Assembly (NCBI GenBank): GCA_023426365.1
Contig: JAFAAW010000122.1
Span: 5,550 to 69,549, forward strand
Direction: 5' to 3'
Origin: Pseudomonadota bacterium
GTDB lineage: Bacteria > Pseudomonadota > Alphaproteobacteria > Rhodospirillales > Magnetospirillaceae
DNA length: 64,000 nucleotides
The translations under genes were made by a program, and so were the position numbers. Below are positions 1 through 8,017 of this stretch, one piece after another; the stretch's first letter is position 1, and every line of letters begins with the position of its first letter. The notes beneath the pieces were generated by a model. The model had not been told where the DNA came from and did no database searches. It saw only the letters and a program-made list of their open reading frames with translations.

Positions 1-2393
1 TTTCGGACCTGCTCGGCCAGCGAGGGGACGCTGTCGCCATTGGCGAGGTGGCAGATGATGGTGCCGCCGGTGTTGGTCAGGGCGGGGGCGAGCGCGCTCA
101 GCTTGCCCAGGGTGATATGGAAGTCGCCCTCGGTCAGCGAATAGCTGCTGAAGCCGGGTTTGATGTTGGCGATATGGGCGGTCAGGTTGGCGCCGTTGTC
201 CTGGACCCAGGCGACACCGCCCTCCAGCACAAAGGTCAGCCCCGCCGCTTCGGCGGCGCTGAAGGCCCGGTTGCCCGTGGTGCACGTGAAGCTCAGGATG
301 CCCGCCTGCTTGAGGGCATCCAGGTTGTCATGGATCGAAGCGACATCGTAAAGCCGTACCGAGCCGCTGACGATGTCGCCCAGCACGTTGGCGAATGTGC
401 CGTCGGGCGACACCGCGTTCTGGATCACGCTTTCGATGGCGGCGAAGTTGGCCGCCGAGTGGATCAGGTTGCCCATATTGACGTTGCTGGCCGCCAGCGC
501 GCGGGACAGGGCGTTGATCTGGGCGGAATCCAGGCTGGCGCCCGTGGCGCCGATCAGCGCGGCCAGCGAATCCGCGCTATTCAGGTCCAGGCCGTGATTG
601 GCCTTCAACTGGTTGGCCATGGCCGTCAGCACGCTTTGCGCGTCGGTCGCGCCGCCGGTGGCCGTGACCACGGCGTTGATGGTCGCCGCCATCTTGGCGA
701 TGGCCGCCATCATGCTTTTCGCGTCGGCGCTGGAGGCCATGCCCGCCACCGGATCGATGTTGAGCAGAGATCCGCTGACGCCGTCCAGCCCCAGCAGGCC
801 CTTGACCTGGGTTTCGGCCTGCGCCGCGGTCATGGAGGTGCCCGACATCACCGCCACCACCATGGTGGTCAGCGGCGTGACGACGGTCGAGCCGGCCGGC
901 GCCTTCATGGTGATGGCGAGGGGCTTGTTGGTTACCGAGTCGATGCCGCCGGCCTCGACCACGATGGTGCCGCCGCTGCCCGGCAGGACGTATTCGCCGT
1001 TGGCACCGGTGGTGGCGCTGTGTTCGCCGGGGTCCAGGATGCCGTCGCCGTCCATGTCGCGGAACACCCTGGCGCCGACCACATAGCCGTCGATGACGCG
1101 GCCGCTGGAGCTGGGAGTCTGTTCCCCCGACCCGCTGCCCGGCTTTGCGCCTTCGTCGTTGCGGTTGTTCTGGTTGCCTGGGACCGCCTGGTTGCCCTGA
1201 TTGCCGCCGGGGCCGCTGTTATTGCCGCCGGTCACCGTGTTGGGGATCGGCGGCTTCGGAACCTCCGGCGGCGGTGGCGGCGGCGGCGGCGGCGGGGGGG
1301 GCGGCGGTGGCGGGGGCGGGGGCGGCGGGGGCGGCAAACCGATATTGCCGCCGCCATCGCCGCCGCCGTTACCTTCGCCGCCGCTACCGCTACCGCTGCC
1401 GTTGCTATCGCCGCCGCCGTTGCCGCCGTTGCTGCCCTGGTTCGATGGGGAAGGGGGCGTGAAGGATGGCACCGGCGGGGTGGGGTTGTGTTCCAGCACC
1501 GAGCCGTAGGTCGAGGAAATCTGTGAGGGCGAGTAGTAAACCTGTATTAGCGGCTGAATGTAGCTAAAGGTGCTGATCGTGAAGTTGGGCTGGTTCAGCA
1601 CCGTGGTGCCGCTGGCGTTGGTGACCGAGATTTGGCCCACGTTGCCGTTGGGATCCACCAGCAGAACGACGGAGTTCTGCTCGCCTTCGCCGCCGACCGT
1701 GCCGGCGATGGAGGTGCCGCGCACGCCGATGGTCATCACCGGGGTCTTGATGGTGGTGGCGTCGGGTGCCGCCTTGGCGATCTGGCCCGACACGAAGGAA
1801 AACGTGCCCTTGACCACCGACAAAGCCGACTGGCCGGTCTGCCCGGCGGGGTCGTAAACCAGTTCGTCGATCACCATGCGGCCGGACTTGCCCAGCGAGA
1901 ACGAGCTGGAATCGGCGAAGGTGATGCCCACCGCGCCATCGCCCTTGGTGACGACCACATCGCCCTTGTAGATGACGTCGCCCACATTCAGGGTGCCGCG
2001 CGTGCCGTCGGGATGAACCACCTCGACCGTGCCGGTGGCCTTGTCCACCTTGCCGACCACCACCATGTGCTGGGCGGCGCCGGCCTGGGCCGTCTGCGCA
2101 GGGGCGACCGGCCCGGCCAGCTTGGCCGCCAGATCGGGCGCGATGGCCGCACCCGATGCGGTGGTCAGCAGCGGCGGCTGGGAATGGTTGAAATAGCCGG
2201 TGACGATGACCTGCCGCCCGTCGTCGCCTTGCAGCACCAGATCGGGGCCGGCCCGATGGAACTGGGCGTCCAACAGGAAGTTGCCGCCAGGAACGGTCAA
2301 TGTGGCGGCGTCGTCGGCGTTGATGACGACAGGCTGCGCCCCATTGGTCGCCGCCCGCGCGCTGCTGGCAGTGAAGCTGGATTCCCCGGTCAC
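1..2393 (-). CDS. FecR-domain large surface/adhesin-like protein (3' end outside window)
   Basis: The minus-strand frame stays open from a GTG at 2393 to the window edge (797 codons), so the C-terminus is missing. An AAGGA lies about 9 nt before the GTG; the nearby ATG at 2415 is followed directly by a stop. Residues about 112-245 look like a FecR domain (GTLNVGDVIYKGD, then KTPVMTIGVRGTSI). A Gly/Asn/Ser-rich linker (about 318-350) leads into 23 consecutive prolines (1266-1334), then a calcium-binding-like DMDGDGILDPGE segment as in SdrD-B/dockerin repeats. No signal peptide is visible, as is usual for FecR-containing large proteins exported by type I systems. Role in adhesion or calcium-dependent folding is inferred from the domains; the ligand is unknown. 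Confidence 0.8.
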   Translation of the reverse strand, partial: MTGESSFTASSARAATNGAQPVVINADDAATLTVPGGNFLLDAQFHRAGPDLVLQGDDGRQVIVTGYFNHSQPPLLTTASGAAIAPDLAAKLAGPVAPAQTAQAGAAQHMVVVGKVDKATGTVEVVHPDGTRGTLNVGDVIYKGDVVVTKGDGAVGITFADSSSFSLGKSGRMVIDELVYDPAGQTGQSALSVVKGTFSFVSGQIAKAAPDATTIKTPVMTIGVRGTSIAGTVGGEGEQNSVVLLVDPNGNVGQISVTNASGTTVLNQPNFTISTFSYIQPLIQVYYSPSQISSTYGSVLEHNPTPPVPSFTPPSPSNQGSNGGNGGGDSNGSGSGSGGEGNGGGDGGGNIGLPPPPPPPPPPPPPPPPPPPPPPPEVPKPPIPNTVTGGNNSGPGGNQGNQAVPGNQNNRNDEGAKPGSGSGEQTPSSSGRVIDGYVVGARVFRDMDGDGILDPGEHSATTGANGEYVLPGSGGTIVVEAGGIDSVTNKPLAITMKAPAGSTVVTPLTTMVVAVMSGTSMTAAQAETQVKGLLGLDGVSGSLLNIDPVAGMASSADAKSMMAAIAKMAATINAVVTATGGATDAQSVLTAMANQLKANHGLDLNSADSLAALIGATGASLDSAQINALSRALAASNVNMGNLIHSAANFAAIESVIQNAVSPDGTFANVLGDIVSGSVRLYDVASIHDNLDALKQAGILSFTCTTGNRAFSAAEAAGLTFVLEGGVAWVQDNGANLTAHIANIKPGFSSYSLTEGDFHITLGKLSALAPALTNTGGTIICHLANGDSVPSLAEQVR

Positions 2394-2562
2394 GGTCCCC
2401 AATCCTTATGTCATGCGTGCGGTCCGCCCCCGGGCGCCCGACACTCGTAGCTGACCAAGGATACATTTTTCTGCGGCTTTTGACGATTGGGTGAATACCT
2501 TAGGAGGGTTGTACGTTGCCCCGGAATGTCGCAGACTATGCTTTCGGCATAGATCGCCACCC

Positions 2563-2610
2563 GGCGGGGACGACCCCGCCCGGTCCCGACCAATGCGGGG
2601 ACGGCCCCGC
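2563..2610 (+). promoter_or_regulatory. Guanidine-II (mini-ykkC) riboswitch
   Basis: Two GC-rich hairpins with ACGR tetraloops stand in tandem: stem 2563-2569/2574-2580 around ACGA, and stem 2595-2600/2605-2610 around ACGG. Two hairpins with ACGR loops just before a ribosome binding site are the signature of the guanidine-II class. The second hairpin ends 7 nt before the CGGAG (2617-2621) of the following SMR transporter gene, the typical target of this class. Guanidinium binding is expected to free the ribosome binding site. Confidence 0.88.
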
Positions 2611-2629
2611 CCATATCGGAGTGTTCCGA

Positions 2630-2941
2630 ATGGCGTGGCTGTGGTTGTTCCTGGCAGGCCTGCTCGAGATCGGCTGGGCCGTGGGCCTGAAATACGCGGA
2701 AGGGTTCAGCCGTCCGCTTCCTTCGTTCCTGACCGTGCTGTCCATGGTGGGCAGCGTCGCCCTGTTGGGGCTGGCGCTGCGCCACTTGCCGCTCAGCCTG
2801 GGCTATGCGGTGTGGACCGGCATCGGCATCATCGGCACCACCGTGTTCGGCATGATCGTGTTGGGCGAACCGGCCGACGCACGCCGTGTGGCCTGCATCG
2901 GTCTGGTGGCGGCGGGCATCATCGGACTGAAGCTGGGCTGA
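2630..2941 (+). CDS. gdx: SMR-family guanidinium exporter Gdx (SugE-type)
   Basis: A 103-residue protein with four predicted membrane helices, the standard size of small multidrug resistance transporters. The conserved membrane Glu is in the first helix (FLAGLLEIGWAVGLK) and the GYAVWTGIG and GEPADARR segments are SugE/Gdx-like rather than EmrE-like. SMR dimers exchange protons for cations; Gdx members export guanidinium. The start ATG at 2630 was chosen over longer readings because CGGAG lies 8 nt upstream and the riboswitch ends just before it. The riboswitch makes the guanidinium function much more likely than general drug efflux. Confidence 0.9.
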   Translation: MAWLWLFLAGLLEIGWAVGLKYAEGFSRPLPSFLTVLSMVGSVALLGLALRHLPLSLGYAVWTGIGIIGTTVFGMIVLGEPADARRVACIGLVAAGIIGLKLG

Positions 2942-3364
2942 CGCCACGGGCGGGTGGCCGGTTCGGCAACCAAGCCCGCTGAATCCGGCCATCCGCGGCG
3001 GCGCCCCGGGTTGATTTGGCGCGCGGGCCGCGTCCGTGCGCCCCTCGGCGCCCTATCATGTCCGAATGTGCGTGCCTGCGAATGGCGCGGGCATAGGCAG
3101 GATGGGGTGCCTGCGAAATGGGCATATCCGAGAAGGTGAGGCATCCCCCGCGCTCAGCGAAGTCACCCACGGCTTATTGACAGAGTTATCCACCGATTGT
3201 GTGAATAGCAGGGTTCGGGCGGCAGCTCGGCGCGCGGTGCAGCCCTTCGGCCGAGGGCTGCCAGACCTCACCTTTAGGGGTATAGCGCAAGGGTGGGGAC
3301 GCCGGGGTGTAACCGCGGCGCCGATCCCGCTATGCTGCGCGTCCATTTTTCTGCGAGGTCCGCG
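2942..3364. other. Intergenic region with no recognised gene; two near-consensus DnaA boxes
   Basis: No convincing coding sequence lies here; open frames on both strands are Arg/Pro-rich and lack start signals. A short AT-richer stretch carries TTATCCACC (3186-3194) and, inverted, TGTGAATAG (3200-3208). Each differs at one position from the DnaA box TTATNCACA. Two boxes 5 bp apart are too few to call an origin, and no origin-linked gene (dnaA, hemE, parAB pair) is adjacent. Confidence 0.35.
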
Positions 3365-3541
3365 ATGAGCGACGACGAAGCGATGATTGCCCAGTACCTG
3401 GCGCGTGGCGGCAAGGTCACCAAATGCCCGCCCGGACCGTCCGACAACGTGGTGTATCGCAACGGGCCGCGGTTTCGCCGTGCGGCCAAGGCACAGCCGG
3501 AAAACGCCCCGCCCGCCGCGCCCGCCGCACCCGAGGAATAA
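3365..3541 (+). CDS. Small conserved-looking hypothetical protein (58 aa)
   Basis: A short protein starting MSDDEAMIAQYLARGGKVTKCPPG with a GCGAGG ribosome binding site about 8 nt upstream. The N-terminal half is helical and contains a single Cys in KVTKCPPG; the C-terminus is low-complexity Ala/Pro. Small proteins with a KVTKCPP-like motif recur in alphaproteobacteria, but I know no function. A strong terminator follows about 45 nt downstream, which fits a monocistronic gene. I cannot assign a role. Confidence 0.65.
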   Translation: MSDDEAMIAQYLARGGKVTKCPPGPSDNVVYRNGPRFRRAAKAQPENAPPAAPAAPEE

Positions 3542-3583
3542 TGCCGCCTGAGGGTTCGTCCGAGGGTCCGGCGCCGTGCCTGC

Positions 3584-3620
3584 AAAAAAGCCCCCATCCG
3601 TCGCCGGATGGGGGCTTTTT
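3584..3620. terminator. Bidirectional intrinsic terminator
   Basis: A perfect stem of GCCCCCATCC with GGATGGGGGC around a 6-nt loop, flanked by six A on the left and five T on the right. It ends the 58-aa gene on the plus strand and can also stop transcription arriving from the CYTH gene on the minus strand. The 150 bases between it and that gene's stop show nothing else. Confidence 0.9.
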
Positions 3621-3771
3621 GCCGTCGGGCATGAGGCTTGCGAGGAGCGGAGGGCGACGCGCCGAACAGCGGCGGAGAGACGCCCAGCCCGCCCAAGCGG
3701 GTCGATCTGTTCGAGAAGATGTTGATCGAGGGCGAACTCAACCGCCACGCCGGCAATGTCTCGCCCACGCT

Positions 3772-4248
3772 TCAGGCGGCGGCACCCGGCAGATCGCGGC
3801 TCTGCGCCAAGCTGGAATTGCCGTAACGGGCATCCCGGGTGATCTCGCGCAACACCCAATCCGGGCGCAGAAACACCTGGGCCGGGTGATCCAGTTCGAT
3901 CTCGGCGATGATCAGTCCTCGATGGCGGCCGCCGAACACGTCCACGCACCAATCCATGCCGCCCACCTTCAGGCTGTAGCGGGTCTTGCGGATCAGTGTC
4001 TGCGGCGGCATGGCGGCCAGCAGGCCGGCGGCTTCGTCCGGCGGGATGGGGATTTCCGTTTCCCGCCGTGCGCAGCCGTTCTTGGGACCCTTGCAGGTCA
4101 GCACGGCGCGCTCGCCTTCCAGCCGGATACGGGCGTTGCCGCCGCGGCCGGCCCAAAGATATCCCTGGACGATGCCGCGCCCCTGGCCGCTGCATAAAGG
4201 CAGCACCTTGGGTGAGGCCAGGAAACGGCGTTCGATTTCGACGCCCAT
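3772..4248 (-). CDS. CYTH domain protein (triphosphate tunnel metalloenzyme)
   Basis: A 158-residue protein starting MGVEIERRFL, the ExExK-type N-terminal signature of the CYTH superfamily (here ExER). Further charged strands follow (GNARIRLEGERAVLTCKG, RRETEIPIP, KTRYSLKVGGMDWCVDVFGG, AEIELDHP), which would line the tunnel that binds triphosphate substrates and divalent metal. Bacterial members of this length (YgiF/NE1496-like) are usually inorganic triphosphatases; some relatives are adenylate or thiamine-triphosphate enzymes. The sequence cannot decide the substrate. It has no obvious operon partner. Confidence 0.85.
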   Translation of the reverse strand: MGVEIERRFLASPKVLPLCSGQGRGIVQGYLWAGRGGNARIRLEGERAVLTCKGPKNGCARRETEIPIPPDEAAGLLAAMPPQTLIRKTRYSLKVGGMDWCVDVFGGRHRGLIIAEIELDHPAQVFLRPDWVLREITRDARYGNSSLAQSRDLPGAAA

Positions 4249-4365
4249 GGAACGTCACCGGGGAAAAGTGCCTTGGTGGTAGCCAGCATGCCATTCCCTG
4301 CCACCGATGCAATCGCGCATGCGGGGACCGAGGTAGGCGGAATTATTCCCCGCCCACCCTGTAGA

Positions 4366-4809
4366 TTACCCTTTCCACTGCCGCATCCACCGCCGCCAGC
4401 GGCGACGCAGCCGGTTCCACTGGCATTCCAGCCACAGGGTGGCGTTTCCCACCGGCTTGCGCAGCACGGGCACGTCCACGGCGATGAGCAGCAGGCCGAT
4501 CGGCAGCATCTCCAGGCCCAGCACGGGCAGAAACCACAACAGCCCGCCAATGACGAACACCACCCCCATGGGCAGCCGAATCCACCGCTTGGTGGGGTCG
4601 CGCAGCCAGCCGATTGCGCGCGCGACCCGGTCGGGCACATCGTCTTCCAATCCATCCAGGGCTTTTGCCAGGGCACGGTCGCCAGGGATATCGCCGGTGG
4701 CGCACGGGCCGGGGCTTGCGCCGGCCTCTGGCCGGCCGTCATCCGAGGGGGAGGGCATCGGGACATCCATCGCCGCCTCTGCCACAGATGGCCCGCCGTC
4801 CAGTGCCAT
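4366..4809 (-). CDS. Two-helix membrane protein of unknown function
   Basis: A 147-residue protein with a polar, acidic N-terminal half, a central hydrophobic pair (WIRLPMGVVFVIGGLLWFLPVLG, then LPIGLLLIAVDVPVL) and a very basic C-terminus (WNRLRRRWRRWMRQWKG), so both ends are probably cytoplasmic. I chose the ATG at 4809 because a longer reading would start inside the tRNA terminator; the ATG at 4770, with AGAGG before it, is also possible. The PVLGLEMLPIGLLL pattern occurs in unnamed alphaproteobacterial proteins. No function is assigned. Confidence 0.65.
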   Translation of the reverse strand: MALDGGPSVAEAAMDVPMPSPSDDGRPEAGASPGPCATGDIPGDRALAKALDGLEDDVPDRVARAIGWLRDPTKRWIRLPMGVVFVIGGLLWFLPVLGLEMLPIGLLLIAVDVPVLRKPVGNATLWLECQWNRLRRRWRRWMRQWKG

Positions 4810-4842
4810 CAATGCCCCGTCCGATGGGGGTGAATAAAAGCG

Positions 4843-4878
4843 AAAAGCCCCCGGAAACGGGCGTTTCCAAGGGCTTTC
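4843..4878 (-). terminator. Intrinsic terminator after tRNA-Met
   Basis: Inverted repeat AAAGCCC...GGGCTTT enclosing a second stem GGAAAC...GTTTCC, directly downstream (minus strand) of the tRNA. It runs into a TTTTCGC stretch, consistent with termination of the short tRNA transcript. Confidence 0.75.
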
Positions 4879-4892
4879 GAAGGTCTTCACGT

Positions 4893-4969
4893 TGGTAGCG
4901 GGAGAGGGACTTGAACCCCCGACCCCAGGATTATGATTCCCGTGCTCTAACCAGCTGAGCTACCCCGCC
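4893..4969 (-). tRNA. tRNA-Met (CAT), elongator
   Basis: A complete 77-nt cloverleaf read on the minus strand: acceptor GGCGGGG paired with TCCCGCT, D-arm GCTC/GAGC, anticodon stem CGGGA/TCCTG around the loop ATCATAA (anticodon CAT), T-arm GGGGG-TTCAAGT-CCCTC, and an encoded CCA end. The paired first position (G1-U72) and overall form fit the elongator Met tRNA, not the initiator or the lysidine-modified Ile tRNA. Confidence 0.95.
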
Positions 4970-5057
4970 GAACCACGTGAGGAGCGCTCGTATAAAGGCA
5001 ATCGCGGGGGGTGTCAAGCGGTGTCGAAAAAGAAAACCGAATTTTTGTTCGAAAGGG

Positions 5058-5306
5058 TCATCGGCGCTTGGCGCCGTTGTAGATGCTCTGGGCGCGCTCG
5101 GCCGCCAGGGCGGCCTGCTGTTCGGCGCTGGCCGCGCTTTGCTGGGCCTGAAGGGTGGCCTGCTGGTTGGCCGACACCTGGGCCTGGGTTCGGGTGAGGT
5201 CGGCGCGCAATTGGGCCACTTCCGAGCGAACCTGAGAAACATCGCTGTTGGAGGCGCAAGCGGCGGCGAGCAAAGGCAACACGACGGCGATGGCGAGACG
5301 GGGCAT
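5058..5306 (-). CDS. Small alanine-rich lipoprotein (Lpp-like)
   Basis: An 82-residue precursor with a signal peptide ending in the lipobox LAAAC (MPRLAIAVVLPLLAAACASN), so the mature protein is lipidated at Cys. The rest is one long heptad-patterned helix (VSQVRSEVAQLRADLTRTQAQV... repeated Gln/Ala), as in the trimeric murein lipoprotein Lpp, but ending YNGAKRR; peptidoglycan attachment through the terminal Lys is not certain. The ATG at 5306 has AGGA 9 nt upstream and gives a normal signal peptide, unlike the longer reading from 5324. It probably supports the outer membrane or periplasmic spacing. Confidence 0.8.
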   Translation of the reverse strand: MPRLAIAVVLPLLAAACASNSDVSQVRSEVAQLRADLTRTQAQVSANQQATLQAQQSAASAEQQAALAAERAQSIYNGAKRR

Positions 5307-5412
5307 GATGCCAGATCCTTCCATGGGAGCGTCCCCATGACCTTAGGCCGGGTGGGGGGCTGGTGCGAAGATTGCGGAAGGCTTATCTCGGCGGAAGAAA
5401 GGAGAGCGTCCC

Positions 5413-6045
5413 ATGTCCCTGTTTGGTTCCAGCAAGACGCGCATGGTCACCCCCGCCGAGGCATTGCCCGGCCGGTCCCATCCCATTCCGGTGCCGGCCG
5501 CCCATGCGGTGCTGGGCACGCCGCTTGTGCCGCCATTTCCCACGGGGGTGGAAACCGCCATCTTCGCCATGGGCTGCTTCTGGGGTGCCGAGCGCAAGTT
5601 CTGGACGCTGCCCGGGGTTCACACCACCGCCGTGGGCTATGTGGCGGGCTTCACCGCCAATCCGACCTACGAGGAGGTGTGCTCAGGCCGCACCGGGCAT
5701 ACCGAGGCGGTTCTGGTGGCCTTCCAGCCGGCGGTGATCCCCTATGACGGTTTGCTGACGGTGTTTTGGGAGAACCACGATCCCACCCAGGGGATGCGCC
5801 AGGGCAACGACATCGGAACGCAATACCGCTCCGGCATCTATGTGGCGAACCCTGAACAGCGGGCGGCGGCGGAAGCCTCGCGCGAGGCGTTCCAGGCGCG
5901 TTTGGCCCAGGCGGGATATGGCGCCATCACCACCGAAATCCTGGACGCCCCGGCGTTCTATTATGCCGAGGGCTACCACCAGCAATATCTGGCCAAGAAC
6001 CCCGGCGGCTATTGCGGACTGGGGGGAACGGGCGTCACCTGCTGA
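5413..6045 (+). CDS. msrA: Peptide methionine-(S)-sulfoxide reductase
   Basis: A 210-residue enzyme that reduces Met-S-sulfoxide in proteins using thioredoxin. The catalytic motif GCFWG is at 54-58 (nucleophile Cys55); resolving cysteines are Cys201 and Cys210 in the C-terminal GYCGLGGTGVTC. The downstream YVAGFTANPTYEEVCSGRTGHTEAV and FWENHDPTQ blocks are typical of MsrA. The about 45-residue N-terminal extension (AEALPGRSHPIPVPAAHAV) is as in the longer proteobacterial form. GGAGAG stands about 10 nt before the ATG. It is not clearly in an operon. Confidence 0.95.
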   Translation: MSLFGSSKTRMVTPAEALPGRSHPIPVPAAHAVLGTPLVPPFPTGVETAIFAMGCFWGAERKFWTLPGVHTTAVGYVAGFTANPTYEEVCSGRTGHTEAVLVAFQPAVIPYDGLLTVFWENHDPTQGMRQGNDIGTQYRSGIYVANPEQRAAAEASREAFQARLAQAGYGAITTEILDAPAFYYAEGYHQQYLAKNPGGYCGLGGTGVTC

Positions 6046-6133
6046 CCGATACGAAAGTATCGGCGATCATCCCGAGGAACGGGGTTCCTTCGGCAGTTGG
6101 ACCTTTCGTGCCGGGTCATGCTAGGACAGCGCC

Positions 6134-6436
6134 ATGTCTGGATCGAAAGAGTATCTGCCGGCGGCATTGCTGCTGGTCTTCAGCGTCGGTTGGGCCGGCG
6201 CCTTGATGGCCTTGCCGCGCGAGGGCCAGCCGGTGGCGGCGATCTATCCGCCGTCGGCCGGCGATGCCGCCTTTGCCGGGGTGGTCAATGCCGGGGCCGA
6301 TGCCGTCCTGGGTTTCGGCGCGCTGCCCGGCATCGTGGTGGCGCGTTCGGATCGGGCGGATTTCATCAACAAACTCTATGACAGCGGCGCGCTGGTGGTC
6401 GTTCGCTCACCGGCGCAAGCCGACTGCCTGCGCTGA
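6134..6436 (+). CDS. Hypothetical membrane-anchored protein (100 aa)
   Basis: One N-terminal hydrophobic helix (YLPAALLLVFSVGWAGALMAL, about 7-27) is followed by a roughly 70-residue domain (PVAAIYPPSAGDAAFAGVVNAGADAVLGFGALPGIVVARSD...) that would lie in the periplasm. The domain has no Cys apart from one near the C-terminus and no motif I recognise. It sits 14 nt before a chemoreceptor gene and is probably co-transcribed with it, so a link to that receptor is possible but unproven. Confidence 0.65.
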   Translation: MSGSKEYLPAALLLVFSVGWAGALMALPREGQPVAAIYPPSAGDAAFAGVVNAGADAVLGFGALPGIVVARSDRADFINKLYDSGALVVVRSPAQADCLR

Positions 6437-6450
6437 GGGGGGAACACAAG

Positions 6451-7908
6451 ATGGGTCAGATCACCGCGATCCGCGGCCAGGTCGGCCGTTTCATGCTGGC
6501 CTTCCTGTGGCTGCATGTGCCCTTGGTCGCCATCGCCGGGGCGGTGGTGTCGGGGGCGTGGCTGATGCCTGGCGTCGGGGCCCTGGTCCTGTCGCTGGCG
6601 GTAACCCTGGCGTGGAAAGCATCGCCCACCGGCGCGGCGTTCCGCCACGCGCTGGGGGTGGCGCAGATGGCCATGGTGGCGCTGCTGGTTCTGGCGTTCG
6701 AGGGCCATCACTGGCAGATCGACCTTCACATGTACTTCTTCGCCACCCTGGCGATCCTGACCGCCTTTTGCGACTGGCGCACCCTGGTGGTCGCGGCCGG
6801 TGCGGTGGCGGTGCACCATCTGGTGCTGAACTTCGCCTATCCCGCAGCGGTGTTCCCGGGGGGCGGCTCGTTCGGCCGCGTAGTCCTTCATGCCGCGATC
6901 GTGGTGTTGCAGACCGGGATTCTGGCGTGGATCGCCTGGCGTCTGGTGGGAAGCATCACCGCATCCCAAGCGGCGGTGCTGGAAGCACGTGCTGCTCATG
7001 ACGAGGCCGAGCAGGCGGCGGCGGAGCGCGACCGCCTGGCCGTGCAGGCCCAACGCGAGCGCAAGGCCGAGATGGAGCAACTGGCGACCGCCCTGCAAAG
7101 CGAGGTCGGCCGCGTGGTGTCGGCGCTGTCCACGTCCGCCGCCGGCGCCCGCATGGCGGCCGAGCAGCTCAACACCATGGTGGACGAAGTGGGCGGCAAG
7201 GCCCAATCCGCGGCGGCCAGCGCCGCCGAGGTGGCGGGCAATGTGGAGATGGTGGCCCAGGCCGCCGGCCAGCTTTCGACCTCGGTGCACGCGGTCAACG
7301 GCTTCATCGAGCAATCCATCACCATGGCGCGCGAGGCGGTGGCCGAGGTCGAACGCACCAACGCCACCGTGGAAAGCCTGTCCTCAGCCGCCCATCGCAT
7401 CGGCGACGTGGTCAAGCTGATCCAGGACATCGCCAGCCAGACCAATCTGCTGGCGCTGAACGCCACCATCGAGGCGGCCCGCGCCGGCGAGGCGGGCAAG
7501 GGCTTTGCCGTCGTGGCCAACGAGGTGAAAAGCCTGGCCAATCAGACCGCCAAGGCGACCGAGGAGATCGGCGCCCAGATCACCGAAATCCAGGCCGTCA
7601 GCGGCGGCGCCGTGGATGCCATCCGCGACATCGGCGGCATCATCTGCCGCATCGAGAACGCCATCGGCACCATCGCCCAGTCGGCCGGCGCCCAAGGAAC
7701 CGCCATCGCGGACATCGCCGCCAGCGCGCAGCGCGCGTCCGGCATCACCGAGACGGTCAGCGCCAACATCACCGGCCTGTCCGGTGTGGCGCAGCAATTG
7801 GAGCGGTTCTCGGAACAGCGGGTGGGCGAGGCGTCCATCCTGGCCGAACAGGCCGGTGGCCTGTCGCGGCAGGTGGACGAGTTCGTCGGCCGGGTGCGCG
7901 CCGGCTAG
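6451..7908 (+). CDS. Methyl-accepting chemotaxis protein with multi-helix membrane sensor
   Basis: 485 residues. The N-terminal about 165 residues hold five or six hydrophobic helices with almost no periplasmic loop, and a cluster of conserved-looking polar residues in and near the membrane (EGHHWQIDLHMYFFA, CDWRT, VHHLVLNF). A coiled linker (about 175-210) leads to a standard signalling domain: the hairpin tip reads DIASQTNLLALNATIEAARAGEAGKGFAVVANEV. There is no HAMP domain. The His-rich membrane region suggests sensing of a ligand, metal or redox cofactor within the membrane; that is inference. The receptor probably feeds a chemotaxis kinase encoded elsewhere. No C-terminal CheR-docking pentapeptide is present. 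Confidence 0.9.
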   Translation: MGQITAIRGQVGRFMLAFLWLHVPLVAIAGAVVSGAWLMPGVGALVLSLAVTLAWKASPTGAAFRHALGVAQMAMVALLVLAFEGHHWQIDLHMYFFATLAILTAFCDWRTLVVAAGAVAVHHLVLNFAYPAAVFPGGGSFGRVVLHAAIVVLQTGILAWIAWRLVGSITASQAAVLEARAAHDEAEQAAAERDRLAVQAQRERKAEMEQLATALQSEVGRVVSALSTSAAGARMAAEQLNTMVDEVGGKAQSAAASAAEVAGNVEMVAQAAGQLSTSVHAVNGFIEQSITMAREAVAEVERTNATVESLSSAAHRIGDVVKLIQDIASQTNLLALNATIEAARAGEAGKGFAVVANEVKSLANQTAKATEEIGAQITEIQAVSGGAVDAIRDIGGIICRIENAIGTIAQSAGAQGTAIADIAASAQRASGITETVSANITGLSGVAQQLERFSEQRVGEASILAEQAGGLSRQVDEFVGRVRAG

Positions 7909-8017
7909 GGCTGTTTCCGCTCAGGCGGAACATCCGGACCCTGCCTATGGCGCCCGCTGCGGGGCGCGCTCAGGCGACGCGCGGGTGGCCGCACTTTGCC
8001 CCTGACCGTGTCGGGGG

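Noticed and set aside
48..1526. Long open frame on the plus strand at the left edge
   Set aside because: It is the complement of the FecR-domain gene: Gly/Arg/His-rich, without domains. The minus-strand frame has a clear FecR domain and continues beyond the window.
3140..3240. Replication origin
   Set aside because: Two near-DnaA boxes alone do not make an origin, and no origin-linked genes are adjacent.
3638..3826. Short plus-strand frame opposite the end of the CYTH gene
   Set aside because: It has no ribosome binding site and overlaps a gene with recognisable motifs.
7913..7931. TTCCGC-TCAG-GCGGAA hairpin after the chemoreceptor at 6451
   Set aside because: The 6-bp stem has no T-run in either direction, too weak to call a terminator.
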